This document shows positions 22,521 to 34,859 of a stretch of DNA of 64,000 bases, piece by piece (the stretch's first letter is position 1; the number at the start of each line of letters is the position of its first letter). A model generated the notes under the pieces. That model had not been told where the DNA came from, ran no database searches, and saw nothing but the letters and a program-made list of their open reading frames with translations. Source of the DNA: Larix kaempferi (Eukaryota; Streptophyta; Pinopsida; Pinales; Pinaceae); contig BSBM01000825.1 in assembly GCA_027924585.1 (NCBI GenBank), forward strand, positions 848,001 to 912,000. The letters are read 5' to 3'. The position numbers were made by a program, and so were the translations under genes.

Positions 22521-23309
22521 AAAACGAGAATTTGTTATGAAACCAAATTTTGTTGTAACAAAAATGTAAATCCTAAAGGGCTATAAATCATAGAGTCTGA
22601 GACCTCTTTCAAAATATCGACTATTTTTTGGGGTAAGTGTAACTTCTCAAGGATTCCCTCTGATCAAGCTTGTGTGCAAGAGCTATCTGATATTTTGTAT
22701 TGACAACAATGGGGATTCAAAGCTTTTGATGTCTACAGTCTATCATACCTTATTTCTTGTCTTCATCTCTTCGATTTTCATGTAATTGGAACACATAGTA
22801 TAGTACAAGCCCTAAAGGCAGAATTTAATCTAGTATTTGATTCAAATGTCATGGTGATTGTTTACTTTCATGTCAATATGTTATGAAGTCTTCATAATAC
22901 GTTTCTTGAAATTAAAGCTGTTGTCACTGAAGTGGTTTTTTTCAACCTGCAATTATCTTTATATTAAAATTGTTGAATTATATTTTCTCAATACATCTTC
23001 TTTTCGGTGAGATAAATAATTACTTTAATAAGTAACTTTCCTCATATTATCCATCCATTTCTTACATATGTTATTTTTTGTAGTATCAAAGTGATGCCCA
23101 CCATTGTACATCTAGTTATGTATATATGTTAGGTTGTTTTGTAATGCAAGAAGGTTACCTAGATTTTTATTATTATCTTTTTGCTCATTTAACAGATCAC
23201 TTTAAACACAAATACAAGTTATTGATGCCGCCTGGCGCAGTTTGAAAGAATCCTTGGAATGCCACAGGGACTAACAACAGTTATCACTGACATGCACCCA
23301 AGCAACGCA
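22521..23309. other. Unassigned sequence
   Basis: No frame or repeat I can name. A stretch around 23190-23310 ends abruptly where the old copia integrase fragment starts, so this is probably the truncation point of that element. Confidence 0.4.
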
Positions 23310-23943
23310 TCAAAATTTCTTGAGGTGTCTAACATAGGGTTTCCTTCCATTCCACTTATCGATGGGAGTTATGTTAGTGACTATTATGGTCGGAATGAGG
23401 TTCAAGAGATAATTGGAGTAGTAAACAACTTCTGCCCTAAACTTCATTGAAAGATCTTTCGTTTGTAGTAGACACCTAGCCATTTCTACCAAAGTCCGAT
23501 TCTTCCTCTCTATGACACCATTCTGTTGAGGGGTATGAGGTACATATATATGCAAAGAAATACCATTTTGCAAGGCATATTCTTCAAAATGTCGAATCAC
23601 ATATTCACCACCATCATCTAATCTCAAACATTTAATGGGTCGACTACCGTGCTTCTTAGCTAGTGTTCTAAATTCCTTGAATCTCTGAAAGACTTGACTC
23701 TTATTTTTCAAGAATAATAAAGGTCAAAATATATTTCGCACCTACTAATGAAGGTTTGTTCATGCAACATAGATCACTGGGAACATTCTCTAGTTGATTT
23801 TGTGCTTGCCATGCTTTCCTGGAATCAAAGGGTGCCTGATGATGATTTCCAAGCATACATGCTTTACAAAATCCATCAGGTGGAACAACATTTGGGAGAC
23901 CAGTAATCATATTGTGAATTACCATCATCTATAAACTTCAAAA
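23310..23943 (-). pseudogene. Old copia element, integrase part (left of the young insertion)
   Basis: Minus-strand frames 23928-23701 and 23711-23310 encode the CxxC part of the gag-pre-integrase zinc module (FCKACMLGNHH), then an integrase core: LRLDDGGEYV (Asp), PHTPQQNGVIERKNRT (Glu) and the TPIDKWNGRKPYVRHLK end. It stops abruptly at 23310; RT, RNase H and the 3' LTR are missing. The frame shift near 23705 and the degraded first Asp region show it is dead. Its N-terminal continuation lies at 29842-31219, beyond the young element. Confidence 0.85.
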
Positions 23944-24646
23944 TGTTAGAACATTTTTCCACCTATGTACATTAATCATTTATTAATGATGATTAATTAG
24001 CCCAAGTGATTAATGATTACATCCCTAAGTTGATTAGCTACTAAATGGTCAATTATCATGAACTAGATGGCAAATGTGAACAAGTGCTGAGTCAAACCAG
24101 CTAAGTGGAGCGCTCCCCAGGGCAATTAATGCACTCAGCATGCCTAGAGCGCCCTCCTCAGGTCATTTAATGCACTCAGCATGCTTCTCTTCTACCTAGG
24201 GCGCATTTGCTCTCTTTGTGGACAATCTTGCCTTGTTTTGTCACATTTTTGACCAATTTTAGACTCCAAACCTCTAACCAACCAGTTTCTTCACATGTGT
24301 GAGGTCACATGGGCCTGTCCAGTCATTCCCAGCATTCACACTGCAGATTCTAACCAGTTTGGGATGGTTTGGGATATTTTGGTCAACCTAGGGGGGTTTG
24401 AGCTTTTTCTAAGCTAGATCAGTGTGAACACTCCAGATGGATTCGAATTCTTCCAGATTTGTATATATGGGTGTTCTTAACCTTTGTTAAGGTTGGACAG
24501 TTAATAATATTGACATTATTCACCAATTCATGTGTATTGTTCTTCATTCATTTAAATTTTTTATGCTAATTCTTGCAAATGTTGTGCAATCTTTCACCAG
24601 TGAGGAATCCACAGTAGCTAGATTCAACTGTGCTTGAGATTTTACA
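23944..24646 (+). repeat. 5' LTR of the young copia element
   Basis: It runs TGTTAGAACA...TTTTACA. A TATA-like TATATAT lies at about 24462-24468. The LTR end is followed directly by the primer-binding site. Confidence 0.97.
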
Positions 24647-24658
24647 TGGTATCAGAGC
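24647..24658 (+). other. Primer-binding site, initiator-Met tRNA type
   Basis: TGGTATCAGAGC begins directly after the 5' LTR, the usual plant copia primer site complementary to the 3' end of initiator tRNA-Met. Confidence 0.95.
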
Positions 24659-24921
24659 TCTTGGAGCTAGAATTCGAACCAGCAGACTGTTGTAGTGGAT
24701 TTCCAGAAACAGTGGAGAAACCACATAATTCCTGAGGCCATTGCCTTGAGCTTACTGGAGAAATCTAGTGGCTCCTCTCAGGTGTGATGCTCTCCCGAAT
24801 GCACCCACTATCCATACAGGGTTCGAATCTGTGAGTGTAGATCCCTCCAGAGTGATTTGAGAGTTGTTTGCAGGTATTGGAGTTCAGCATTGTCAGCAAG
24901 TGCGAATTGCAGCAGAGGAGA

Positions 24922-27900
24922 ATGGAGCCATCTCACCCAAACGTGCTCACACCCTTCAACTATTTCGATTGGAAGGCAGAAATGGTGATTTTGATGAGAT
25001 CCAAGGGTCTCTACAGAATCACGATGGGCACTGAGGTTGAGCCAAACTCAGCTGTGGAGAAATCCAAGTTTTTCAACAGAATGGATGAGGCATTTGGCCT
25101 CCTTTGTCTCAGCATTTCGAGAGACCTCCTGTTTCATGTAGAAAGTCTAGCAACTCCAAATGAAGTGTGGCTCAAGCTTGAGACACTGTTTGGAAAGACT
25201 GATGAGATGAGAGGCCACTAGCTCGAAAATGAGCTTGTCTCACTGAGCCCAGGGAATTTCGATTCCATCCAGGACTTCTTCACCAAGTTCAAGAACTTGG
25301 TCTTGCAGATCAGACAATGTGGCATAGAGAAGAAAGAAGAACAGTTGGTGTTGTCCATTCTCTCAAAATTGGGTTCAGAATACTCAGTTTTTGTGTCTTC
25401 CTTCAACTCCACAAGGCTCACAGTCAGAGGTTGGAAGATGCCATCCTTGGCTGACTTCATGGAGATGCTAACTCAAGAGCAAGACAAGCTGGTCTTGATG
25501 GGCTCCATCAAACAAAAAGATCAAGTTCTTGCAGCTGGAGATTCGAAATGTGGAAGAAGCAAGCAAAAACCCAGGGTTTCGAAACCTCAAGAGAAGAAGA
25601 GAAAGGATGAGAGGCCCAAATCCTCTGAGGGGGTTTCGAATCCTGTCAAGAACAAGGGAAAGAAGGCTGAGAAGAAAAAATGTAGCTACTGTCAAAGAGG
25701 TTTTCATCCAGAGAGCTCATGCATGAAGAAAACCATAGACACCATGACACATCTCCTACAGAAAAATAACATTCCTCTTCCTGAAAGTTCCAAGAAGAAG
25801 GAGTGCGTTTCTGAAGACAAGGAGAGCTGCCATGCTTTGGTGGCTAGCTCATCTCATTCACCTTTGTTCATCATTGATTCAGGTGCCTCAAGGCACATGG
25901 CTTCCTCAAGAGACTCGTTTTCTGAACTTGCTCCCTACAGTGGTCTCTCAATTCGAATGGGAGATGACTCAGAAATCCCTGCTCATGGCATTGGGAAAAT
26001 CTCTATGGAGAATGGCTTCTTCTCCAATGTGCTGTATGTGCCAAACCTTGCAGCAAACTTGCTCTCTGTATATCAAATGACTCATACTGGAGCAGCAAAG
26101 AAGGTGGTCTTCACTCGGGATGAAGTGGAGATATCAGAAGTTTCCACCGGGAAAATTGTTGCAAAGGGTGTTGCAGACCATGACATGAAGATGTACATGT
26201 TCTCCCACTTCCTCGAATTTTCTTCACCAAGTGTGCTGCTGTCACATGGGAATGAGACCAGCAAGCTATGGCATCAAAGGTATGGGCACCTAAACTACAG
26301 ATATCTTCAAGTTTTAAGCAAAGAAAATATGGTAGAAGGGCTGCCCCAAATCAGATTTTCGAGTGGAACATGCAAGGGTTGCATGATTGGGAAACATCCT
26401 GAAAGGAAGTATGACAAAGGGAAGGCTAGGAGGGCTGATCAACCTCTTGGGATAGTACATTCTGATCTCATAGGGCCACTCCCCACACCCTCCTATGGCT
26501 GCAGCAAATATGTGCTCACCTTCATCGATGACTACTCAAGGTACTGCTGGTTATTTTTCCTTAAGCAAAAATCTGAAGTCTTTGATTGTTTCAAGATTTT
26601 TAAGAGCATGGTTGAGAACTTCAGTGGGAAGGCCATGAAGATTTTGAGGACTGATAATGGCAGAGATTATGTCAACAACAATTTGCAGCAGCTCTGTCAA
26701 GAGCATGGCATTCAGATGCAACACTCAGTGCCCTACACACCTCAGCAAAATGGTGTTGCAGAGCGCAAAAATAGAGCACTGAAAGAGATGGCAACTTGCA
26801 TGTTGCAAGCAAGGGATTTGTCTCCTAAATTATGGGCTGAAGCTATGAATTGTGCAGCATATGTTCAGAACAGGGCACCACACAAAGCATTGCAAGGAAT
26901 CACTCCATTTGAAGCTTGGATGGGCCACAAGCCAAATGTCTCACATTTCAGAATTTTTGGCTCAAGGGCTTGGGCCAGAATTCCACCGGAGAAGAGAAAG
27001 GCATTGTAGCCCCAAAGCAAGGAGTCAATCATGGTTGGGTATGCAGAGGATTCCAAGGGCTACAAGCTCTTTGATCCATCCACTCACAAAACTTTCATTG
27101 AAAGAAGTGTCAAATTCGAAGAGGAAGAATTTTTGCAAGATAGTGAACAAGGTGATGGGGAATGCTCATTCCCTCGTCTTGATGATGAAGTAAGTAGTGA
27201 TTCATTCTCTGATATTTCTGATTCTGATATTGCTGAAGATGATGTTGATATGGATTCTGAACATATCCCTCCTTCAAGGCCCAAGTGGGCAGAGAAAACA
27301 ATTCAAAGTGCCGGAGAGCTAGTGGGAGATCCCCAAGATGCTAGGAAAACTAGATCTCAATTTCACAATTCCTTTGCACATAATAATTCTGATCTGAGTG
27401 AGGCATGTTATTTGATGGTTGGATCTGATCCAATGTCATATTCAGAAGCATGTACAGACCCAAGATGGCAATCATCCATGCAAGAGGAGATGAACTCACT
27501 CCATGAGAACAAAACTTGGGATTTGGTCCCTCTTCCTCCCAAGAGGAAACTAGTGCAATGCAAGTGGATTTATAGAACCAAAATTGGATCTGATTGCTCT
27601 GATCTGAAGTATAAGGCCAGGTTGGTAGCTAAGGGTTACTCTCAGGTCCAAGGAGTGGACTATACAGAAACATTTGCACCGGTGGCAAAGATGGACTCCA
27701 TAAGACTAGTTTTGGCAATTGGGGCTTCCAAGCGATGGGAGATTCATCACATGGATGTAAAGAGTGCCTTTCTTCATGGGGATCTGAATGAGGAGATTTA
27801 TATGCAGCAGCCTGAAGGTTTTATTTCTGATCATACTCTTGTTTGCAGGTTGAACAAATCACTCTATGGGCTCAAGCAAGCTCCTAGAGCATGGTATGCA

Positions 27901-28950
27901 AAAATGGACAATTTTCTGCTATCTTTGGGGTTTGAGAGGTGTAAGTCTGATCCAAATGTGTATATGCAGCATGTTAGTGATCTGATATTGATTATTGTAC
28001 TGTATGTTGATGATATTTTGATCACTGGTAGATGCACCAAAGAACTTGACTCAGTTAAGAGAGCATTGCACAGTGCATTCTCCATGACCGATCTAGGATT
28101 GCTAAAACAATTCCTGGGTTTGGAGATTGATCAATCTGTGAATGGAATTTCTGTATGTCAGTCAAGGTATGCTTCAGATTTGCTGCAGAAATTTAAGATG
28201 GCTGAATGTAAGTCTGCAAAATTTCCATTTCTTTCAGGAGTTAAGCTTACAGAATGGGGTTCTTCACCACTAGTTGACAGTTCGTTGTATAGACAACTAG
28301 TTGGGAGTTTGTTGTATCTTACACACTCTCGACCAGATTTGTCTTATGCTGTTGGGGCTGTTGCAAGGCACATGCAAGAGCCTCATGAGATCCATTGGAA
28401 GGCAGCCAAGAGGATCCTTCATTATGTTCAGGGTACTAAGTCCTTTGGTATCCATTATGCTGCTGGTTCATCCCTTGAACTAGTAGGATTTACAGATTCT
28501 GATTGGGCCGGTGATTGTATTGATCGGAAGTCAACTTCCGGTTATGTCTTTATGCTTGCACATGGACCTATATGCTGGTCAAGCAAGAAACAGAGCACTA
28601 TTTCCTTATCTTCAGCTGAGGCCGAGTACAGGGGAGCAGTCAATGCAGCCACACAATGTGTTTGGTTGCAAGGTATTCTTGCAGAGTTCGGGATTGTCTT
28701 TGATTCACCCACTATTCTTTGGTGTGATAATCAAAGTACAATCAAGATTTCTACCGATCCAGTACAGAGGCAGAGGACCAAGCACATAGAGATACACATG
28801 CATTACATTCGGGGTTTGGTGCATGACCGGATCATAGCATTGCAGTATTGCCCATCCAGTGAGCAAACTGCTGATATCTTCACCAAGTGTTTTACCGAGA
28901 AGACCTTCACTCACCTTAGATCTTTGCTTGGGGTGAGTGATGCATGGTGA
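24922..28950 (+). pseudogene. Copia gag-pol polyprotein, complete apart from two nonsense codons
   Basis: One frame of 1,343 codons from ATG 24922 to TGA 28948-28950. Domains in order: gag (24922 to about 25650); zinc knuckle CSYCQRGFHPESSC (about 25680-25725); aspartic protease IIDSGASRHM (about 25870); integrase with WHQRYGHLNY and CKGC zinc residues, HSDLIGPL, LRTDNGRDYV and NGVAERKNR; reverse transcriptase with YVDDIL (from 28003); RNase H with FTDSDWAGD, SSAEAEYRGA and RTKHIEIHMHYIRG. The frame is broken only by TAG at 25219 and TAG at 27007. In both places Gln (CAG) fits the context, so each is one transition away from open. All visible catalytic residues are present, so the protein copy is young but inactive as it stands. 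Confidence 0.95.
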
Positions 28951-29120
28951 TGATTGGTGTATTTTGATATATGCCACATGTCCATTTTAGAGGGGAGGTT
29001 TTATTTCCCATGTGGTTTTCCTCCTTACCTTGGTTACATGGACAAATAAATTTTCATGATGTAAAAGGTGACTTGAGCCTAGTTGCCAAGGCCTTAATTT
29101 TTGATATTTCACTAAGTCTA

Positions 29121-29133
29121 GCTTAAGGGGGGG
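29121..29133 (+). other. Polypurine tract of the young copia element
   Basis: GCTTAAGGGGGGG ends directly at the 3' LTR start, the expected plus-strand primer position. Confidence 0.85.
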
Positions 29134-29836
29134 TGTTAGAACATTTTTCCACCTATGTACATTAATCATTTATTAATGATGATTAATTAGCCCAAGTGAT
29201 TAATGATTACATCCCTAAGTTGATTAGCTACTAAATGGTCAATTATCATGAACTAGATGGCAAATGTGAACAAGTGCTGAGTCAAACCAGCTAAGTGGAG
29301 TGCTCCCCAGGGCAATTAATGCACTCAGCATGCCTAGAGCGCCCTCCTCAGGTCATTTAATGCACTCAGCATGCTTCTCTTCTACCTAGGGCGCATTTGC
29401 TCTCTTTGTGGACAATCTTGCCTTGTTTTGTCACATTTTTGACCAATTTTAGACTCCAAACCTCTAACCAACCAGTTTCTTCACATGTGTGAGGTCACAT
29501 GGGCCTGTCCAGTCATTCCCAGCATTCACACTGCAGATTCGAACCAGTTTGGGATGGTTTGGGATATTTTGGTCAACCTAGGGGGGTTTGAGCTTTTTCT
29601 AAGCTAGATCAGTGTGAACACTCCAGATGGATTCGAATTCTTCCAGATTTGTATATATGGGTGTTCTTAACCTTTGTTAAGGTTGGACAGTTAATAATAT
29701 TGACATTATTCACCAATTCATGTGTATTGTTCTTCATTCATTTAAATTTTTTATGCTAATTCTTGCAAATGTTGTGCAATCTTTCACCAGTGAGGAATCC
29801 ACAGTAGCTAGATTCAACTGTGCTTGAGATTTTACA
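29134..29836 (+). repeat. 3' LTR of the young copia element
   Basis: 703 bp, collinear with the 5' LTR, with differences at 29301 and 29541 only. It is followed by the CAAAA target duplicate. Confidence 0.97.
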
Positions 29837-29841
29837 CAAAA

Positions 29842-31219
29842 TTTTAGTTGTCCAAGTTGTTCATGCCAAATTTGACTTCTATCGTCGGTTTGAGTGATGA
29901 GTGCAGTCGATCCAGTTGTCTGAGAAACATTCATCGGAGGATCACAAAAATTATAAAGTCCATATTTGGGATCCAAATACCCTGAAGCAACAGTTTACCC
30001 TCAAGCATAAGATCCTTTACAATAAAGTGATCCAACCAAAACTAAAAATTCTTCTTTGTCTTTATCATTTGAGCATCGGGAAACAAGTTTGCACTCAAAC
30101 TAGGTACATGATAAACGTTGGATATGTGACCATGTTGGCATTCAACGTCACCATTTACAACAACAATGAGAGCGTAATGATAAAAAACATAGAATTTTTT
30201 TCAAGAGCTCCACTTAAGTATGAGAACAAAGAAGCATCCTTTTACATGTGATGAGTACATCCATAGTCGACTATTCATTCAGTTTGATTGCTATGAGCAT
30301 GTAATAAATTGGAAGTGATAACATAGAAGGTATAATTTGCAGTAGGTCGGTTGATTGATTGTCCAGTCTATGAACTATCTTCAAGGTTCTTGAACTTAGC
30401 TTCTAAATTCTTCATCTTCTTTTTGTAGTTCTTCTCGACATGTCCACCTTTGCACAATACCAACAATTTTCTTCTTTCGATCCTTCTTTGTCGATGATGA
30501 CTCTTTGGTCTTCCCTTTTGTAGGTTGGTCGATACATTCTTGTTGGTGATCCCGTCGACCATGTTCTTTAATATTTGGATTGTCCTTTCCTTTCATCAAG
30601 TGAGGTTGATGTTTGCTACCAATATTCCCTTCTTTAAGAAACTTTTGTTGGTCCTTAAAAAAAAAAATCACAGAAAGTATCAAAGTAAAATCCTTACCAT
30701 CTTGTTTGTGTGGCATCCAATTGGCATGAAACGAGGAACAAAAAACACATACGATGTCTTCAAATTCATTAGAACCAAATCAATGAGCTTCCCATCATTC
30801 TTCATAAAATATTTGCCACATTCGCCCAATTTCAGTTGTATATTTTTTATCTGAGCTAAATAGTCCTCGATCCAATCAAAGGAGAGAGGTTCTAGAGAAA
30901 TCAACTCTTTCTCTATATACATAAATGTGCCTTCATTTATCTGGTTGAATAGAGTCTTTAGCTTGTTCCAAATGTCACAAGGACAATCGATCTTGCTTCT
31001 ATGAAAGTGAATCTCCCTTGAAATGTAGGTTGTGATAACACCCACAACTTTTTCATTTTTAACATCAACAGTAAAATTAGCATAGGTTTCCATCGGGTCA
31101 TCAATAGTAGTATTCATGAATTTCCATTGTCCCTTGCTCTTCGATAAGGTATCCATGTTTATCACCCAAATTGCATAATTATATCCATTGAGAACAACAT
31201 GTTTTATCCTAGAAGTCAT
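29842..31219 (-). pseudogene. Old copia element, gag to gag-pre-integrase part (right of the insertion)
   Basis: Minus strand. Gag is in one frame from 31219 to 30680, with typical UBN2-type features (HVVLNGYNYAIWVINM, DIWNKLKTLF, QIKNIQLKLGE) and the same frame at 30562-30368. The zinc knuckle near 30450 has lost Cys residues (LCKGGHVEKNYKKK). A decayed protease/linker follows (YVVHVPSL-like near 30120-30160). The gag-pre-integrase start (IWHEQLGQLKF) runs into the insertion at 29842. Together with 23310-23943 this is one element split by the young copia. Confidence 0.85.
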
Positions 31220-31349
31220 CCTTCTGAAATAAAAAATATGATCAAAGTCAGGTAGAGGTATCAGTTAACAAATCTCCATCCCAAATTCGATCAACCCTAG
31301 ATCTGTATCAACACGATTTGTAGACAATATGGCTAGTTCAAAACCAACA

Positions 31350-31361
31350 GCTCTGATACCA
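31350..31361 (-). other. Primer-binding site of the old copia element
   Basis: GCTCTGATACCA on the plus strand is the reverse complement of TGGTATCAGAGC. It sits between the gag start and a sequence ending TTCCACA on the minus strand, as expected next to a 5' LTR. Confidence 0.9.
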
Positions 31362-31364
31362 TTT

Positions 31365-31800
31365 TGTGGAACCTATTAACCTTGAACTATAGAACAGAAA
31401 ATAGATAGAAGAAGGGAACAATATTCCAAGGAGAAAGGTGGTGTCTAAATTCACCGTTGCAACACTTAAGTAGAGATCATTATGATGAGAGCATCACAAT
31501 GCATATTGAGCATTTTTAACTAGCAAAACCCAGAGGGTCATCCTTTTATAACTTCAAGATCTAACAAAATCCCTGAAATTGAGGAAGATCTGGTCCATAA
31601 ATAAGGATCATTGGTTCTAATGGTTTCCAGAAAATCCGCAACGTCCCAAAGTTTATTCAACTATGGCAGTTGCATTGACCACGGTCTTACTAAACTGCAA
31701 CCATGCAGTCAACTATTCAGTCATTCCATCGACTTTTCGATTTAGTCCTCCATTCAACTACTCCGTAAGTCACCTCTCATCCAATGAGCGATTGTCCCCA
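31365..31800 (-). repeat. 5' LTR of the old copia element (outer end not fixed)
   Basis: Begins TGTGGAACCT next to the primer site. A minus-strand TATAAAAGG lies at about 31542-31550. The far end cannot be placed because the second LTR is missing; 31800 is a guess. Confidence 0.5.
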
Positions 31801-31895
31801 TAAGATATAGAGATGTGATGAACCATCAAGGCCTTATGTTCCAATAGGTAGCTCTCAACCCGCCGTTTTTATTTCTATAGGAATCCCAATCATGC

Positions 31896-33146
31896 TTGAT
31901 GCTGGATTTCATTTTGGCTAGAACACATCTATGGGAGCGATTTCAACACCTCCTTCACAAGGGGGCCAAAACTTTGGAAGTCAAAAACCTATTGGAGGGG
32001 TTAATATCCCCTGTAATAACTCTTTTATTGGAAGCAAACACTCTTCTTCTGGTTTACCTTTTAATCCTAGTGGGAACGTTTCTAGTGGTCTCCCATTCAC
32101 TGGAGGTGGTAGTACCTCAAGTGGATTTCCTTTTCCTAGGGGAAAAATTTCCATTGGGGGAGTTCCTTATCCTAGTGGGAATCATACACCCTGGGGTAGT
32201 TCCATGTATGTGAATAATCCCTTCACTGGCGAAAGAAATCTTATGGAGGGAATCAATTTATAGGGGGAAATCCTTCCTATGGGGGAAATCAATTTCCTAG
32301 GGAAATCATGCCTTCCCAAGATATTATACTTCTGGGGGCCAATATATGGAATGACCTCACGGTCCAACGTGCATTAATGCCCAATTAACTTTGAAACAAA
32401 ATCTATTTGATAACATGTAGTTTCGTTTCTTAGCTACTCTTGATTTACTAGATATGCCAAGTTTAACAAATGGTCCCATTTTACATAACCCTTTATGGAA
32501 AACGATTCCAAACAATATCCCACTCAACATTCCAAAATTTGATGGTAATATGGGGGATGACCCATCCACACAAATTACCACATAGCACTTGTGGTTTGTC
32601 TCTAACTCCATGTTGGATGACACTGTCAAATTACATATTTTCCCTTGTACCCTAACCAAGAGTGCTTCAAAGTGGTATATTGAGTTGCTTAGCACCTCCT
32701 ACACTAGATTTAATACATTAGCGATGGATTTATTAATGAATTTCCAATTGACTATCCATTATGAAGCAGGAACTAACCTTTTGAAATCACTACATCAAAA
32801 TGCCACCATGCACATATCTCTGATCATATCCACAAATGGAGGCGATGGTGGAGGCTTGTAAAAGCTTCTATTCTAGACCAATTATTAGTGGAATGGTTCA
32901 CAAAATCACTTCTACCTCCCATCACTCGTGATGTTGCTATGACTAGTGTTGTAACTAAGGATCAAGTGAAACGTCGAGTCCAACATTTGGATTTGATATA
33001 TTCACAATCAAATATCTTATATGGGATCATTTTGCATACTCCTCGGCCATCAACTGATCCTTCCCGATCAACACCTGGGCCACATGTTGATGGTGTGGTT
33101 GGTTTTATATCTATTGCTTTAGTAAGTTAGATAAGTGGGCAACTTA
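31896..33146 (+). pseudogene. Decayed gypsy gag, N-terminal part
   Basis: A Gly/Ser/Pro-rich start with repeated SGLPF/GGVP-like phrases (31931-32263), then frame changes into a retrotransposon gag domain (about 32510-33130): IPKFDGNMGDDP, HLWFVSNSMLDD, SASKWYIELL, WFTKSLLPPITRDV, QHLDLIYSQS. These phrases match in order the gag of the gypsy element at 47771-49597. The protein has several stops and at least two frameshifts. It is cut at 33151 by a solo LTR and resumes at 34860. Confidence 0.8.
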
Positions 33147-33151
33147 ATCAA
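33147..33151. other. Left target-site duplicate of the solo LTR
   Basis: ATCAA, repeated at 34855-34859. Confidence 0.9.
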
Positions 33152-34854
33152 TGGAATATCCCGATTTTGACCCTATTGCATTAAAATTGTAAATGATGTA
33201 AATATCATTATAAAATCATGGTGAGGAGCTCAAGGCCAAGGCCCCGCCATCGATTTAGAATTTTATGTAATCATCAATTAAAAATCGATGCATATGGTTC
33301 TTGCGCTATCCAGGCACAATAGAAATTACAACATCATGTAAATATGGATTTTAATGAAATACCCACAACTAGCTATGCAATGCAATTAGAGTATGGGGGC
33401 ATGATTTTTACAAGGAATGGGGAGGGAAAATATTCAAACCATTGAGCCAATAGTGTCAATACAAGTGTCAATGGGAGAACCCATAAACCCTCAAGTACCC
33501 ATTTTGACTTATGCACCCAATGATTTAATTCTTCCAAGAGTTGGTTGAGGTAGTTAATGTTTTGGGAAATGGAGAATATGGGTGTCCCAATTTCGTGTAT
33601 GGACAAGCCATCAATTTGGAAAATCATGTTTTGGCTCCTTGGGAAAGAAAACACCCATGAAATTTCTCCCCAATTTATTCTTCACCCATTGCCTTTTCTC
33701 CCTCACGCAGTCTGAGCTTCTTGGGCATTTTCCCTCACGTTTTCCCCTCATTTTCCCTCATTTTCCACAGCTGGGAAGTCGTTTTTGTGTTGTAGAGTGG
33801 ATAAGATGAAGAGAGTCACAATTTGGGGGTTTATAGAGGTCGTTTCTTCCCTTTTAATTCCCATAAACATGTTGTGAAATTGATTTTTCTCTCCGGCGTT
33901 GATTCCCCCACTAACAATTCGTTTTTGGGTGCCCACGATAATGGAAACTCATGGAAACCACATTTTGGGCATCCCATAGTTGAAACGTTTTTTTTCATGC
34001 CCAACAATTTTGTTTTACTATTATGTGCATCCATGTTTTGGTTTGAACTTGTGAGTAAGAAACTAGGAGTGGAAGAGGATTAGAATTGGCTTGATAAGCC
34101 TAGTGAAGAGAGTAACCTCACAAAAATATCAAAGGGCCTTGGATACTTTTCTATGCACACCCTGAAGAGAGCTAGAAGGAAAGGTACGGCCTGAGGAAAT
34201 GTGTAGTAGTGAAGGGAATACTTCTTTGTGTTGGCTGTGTAGGTATTGTGGGTACCAAGCTAGCTATATCTTGTATAGCTACCAATAACTCTGTGGTTGA
34301 GCTCACTAGCTTAGCAATTCATTCCCTTCTATTTCCTTAGCAACCTGATAAACCCAACTGTGGATTGGCTTGGTTGAATTGTGAATTATTACTTGGCTAT
34401 GTGTTAGTGGTTGTTCCATTTTTCCTTTTGGAAATCATGCCCATCTTTGGGGTGGAAACCGTGTTGAGAGATTGATGAGCATAGATAGCCTATGGATGGG
34501 TGGAACATTGCAATTGCATAGCCAATTTCTCGGGACATCATCATTTCAAGATAAGTATTCAATGACACCTTTTTTGTGCTTTAATTCATTAGAAATTCAA
34601 GTGCTGAATGGAATGAACATTTATATACATGTCTATGAATGATGGATGTGATCATTATGCTTGTTTATGCATGCTAGATGTATGAGTAGTAGAATCGTTA
34701 TTCCGTTGTGTCAAATTTAATCATGCATATGAAAACACATTCATTTTGTTTATATAAATCTGTACATTTTATGATGGGGCTGAGAAGTAGAAATAACCCA
34801 TTCTTAGTGTCATGTTCTCTCCCTTGCATTGGATCGATGGGAGGGGATGTGACA
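33152..34854 (+). mobile_element. Solo LTR of 1,703 bp, gypsy (chromovirus-like ends)
   Basis: It begins TGGAATATCCCGATTTTGAC and ends GGGGATGTGACA, the end types seen in plant chromovirus LTRs. ATCAA flanks both sides. Removing it together with one ATCAA joins the gag reading frame (GQLNQ to LSISS) without a shift, which strongly supports the borders. No internal region or second LTR is present, so it is best explained by recombination between two LTRs of one element. Confidence 0.9.
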
Positions 34855-34859
34855 ATCAA

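Larger units (their letters stand above)
23944..29836 (+). mobile_element. Young full-length Ty1/copia retrotransposon
   Basis: The element is 5,893 bp with LTRs at 23944-24646 and 29134-29836, each exactly 703 bp. A 5-bp direct repeat CAAAA flanks it (23939-23943 and 29837-29841). It has a tRNA-iMet-type primer site, one long gag-pol frame and a G-rich tract before the 3' LTR. The LTRs differ at two positions only: 24111 C versus 29301 T, and 24351 T versus 29541 G. It is inserted in opposite orientation into the gag-pre-integrase part of an older copia element. It is the youngest insertion in the window by LTR comparison. Confidence 0.97.

Noticed and set aside
23259-23450. Plus-strand ORF of 63 codons overlapping the old copia integrase
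   Set aside because: It overlaps a clear integrase frame on the other strand and crosses its truncation point; no motif.
25468-25707. Antisense ORFs inside the young copia gag-pol
   Set aside because: Opposite-strand shadows of a verified polyprotein frame.
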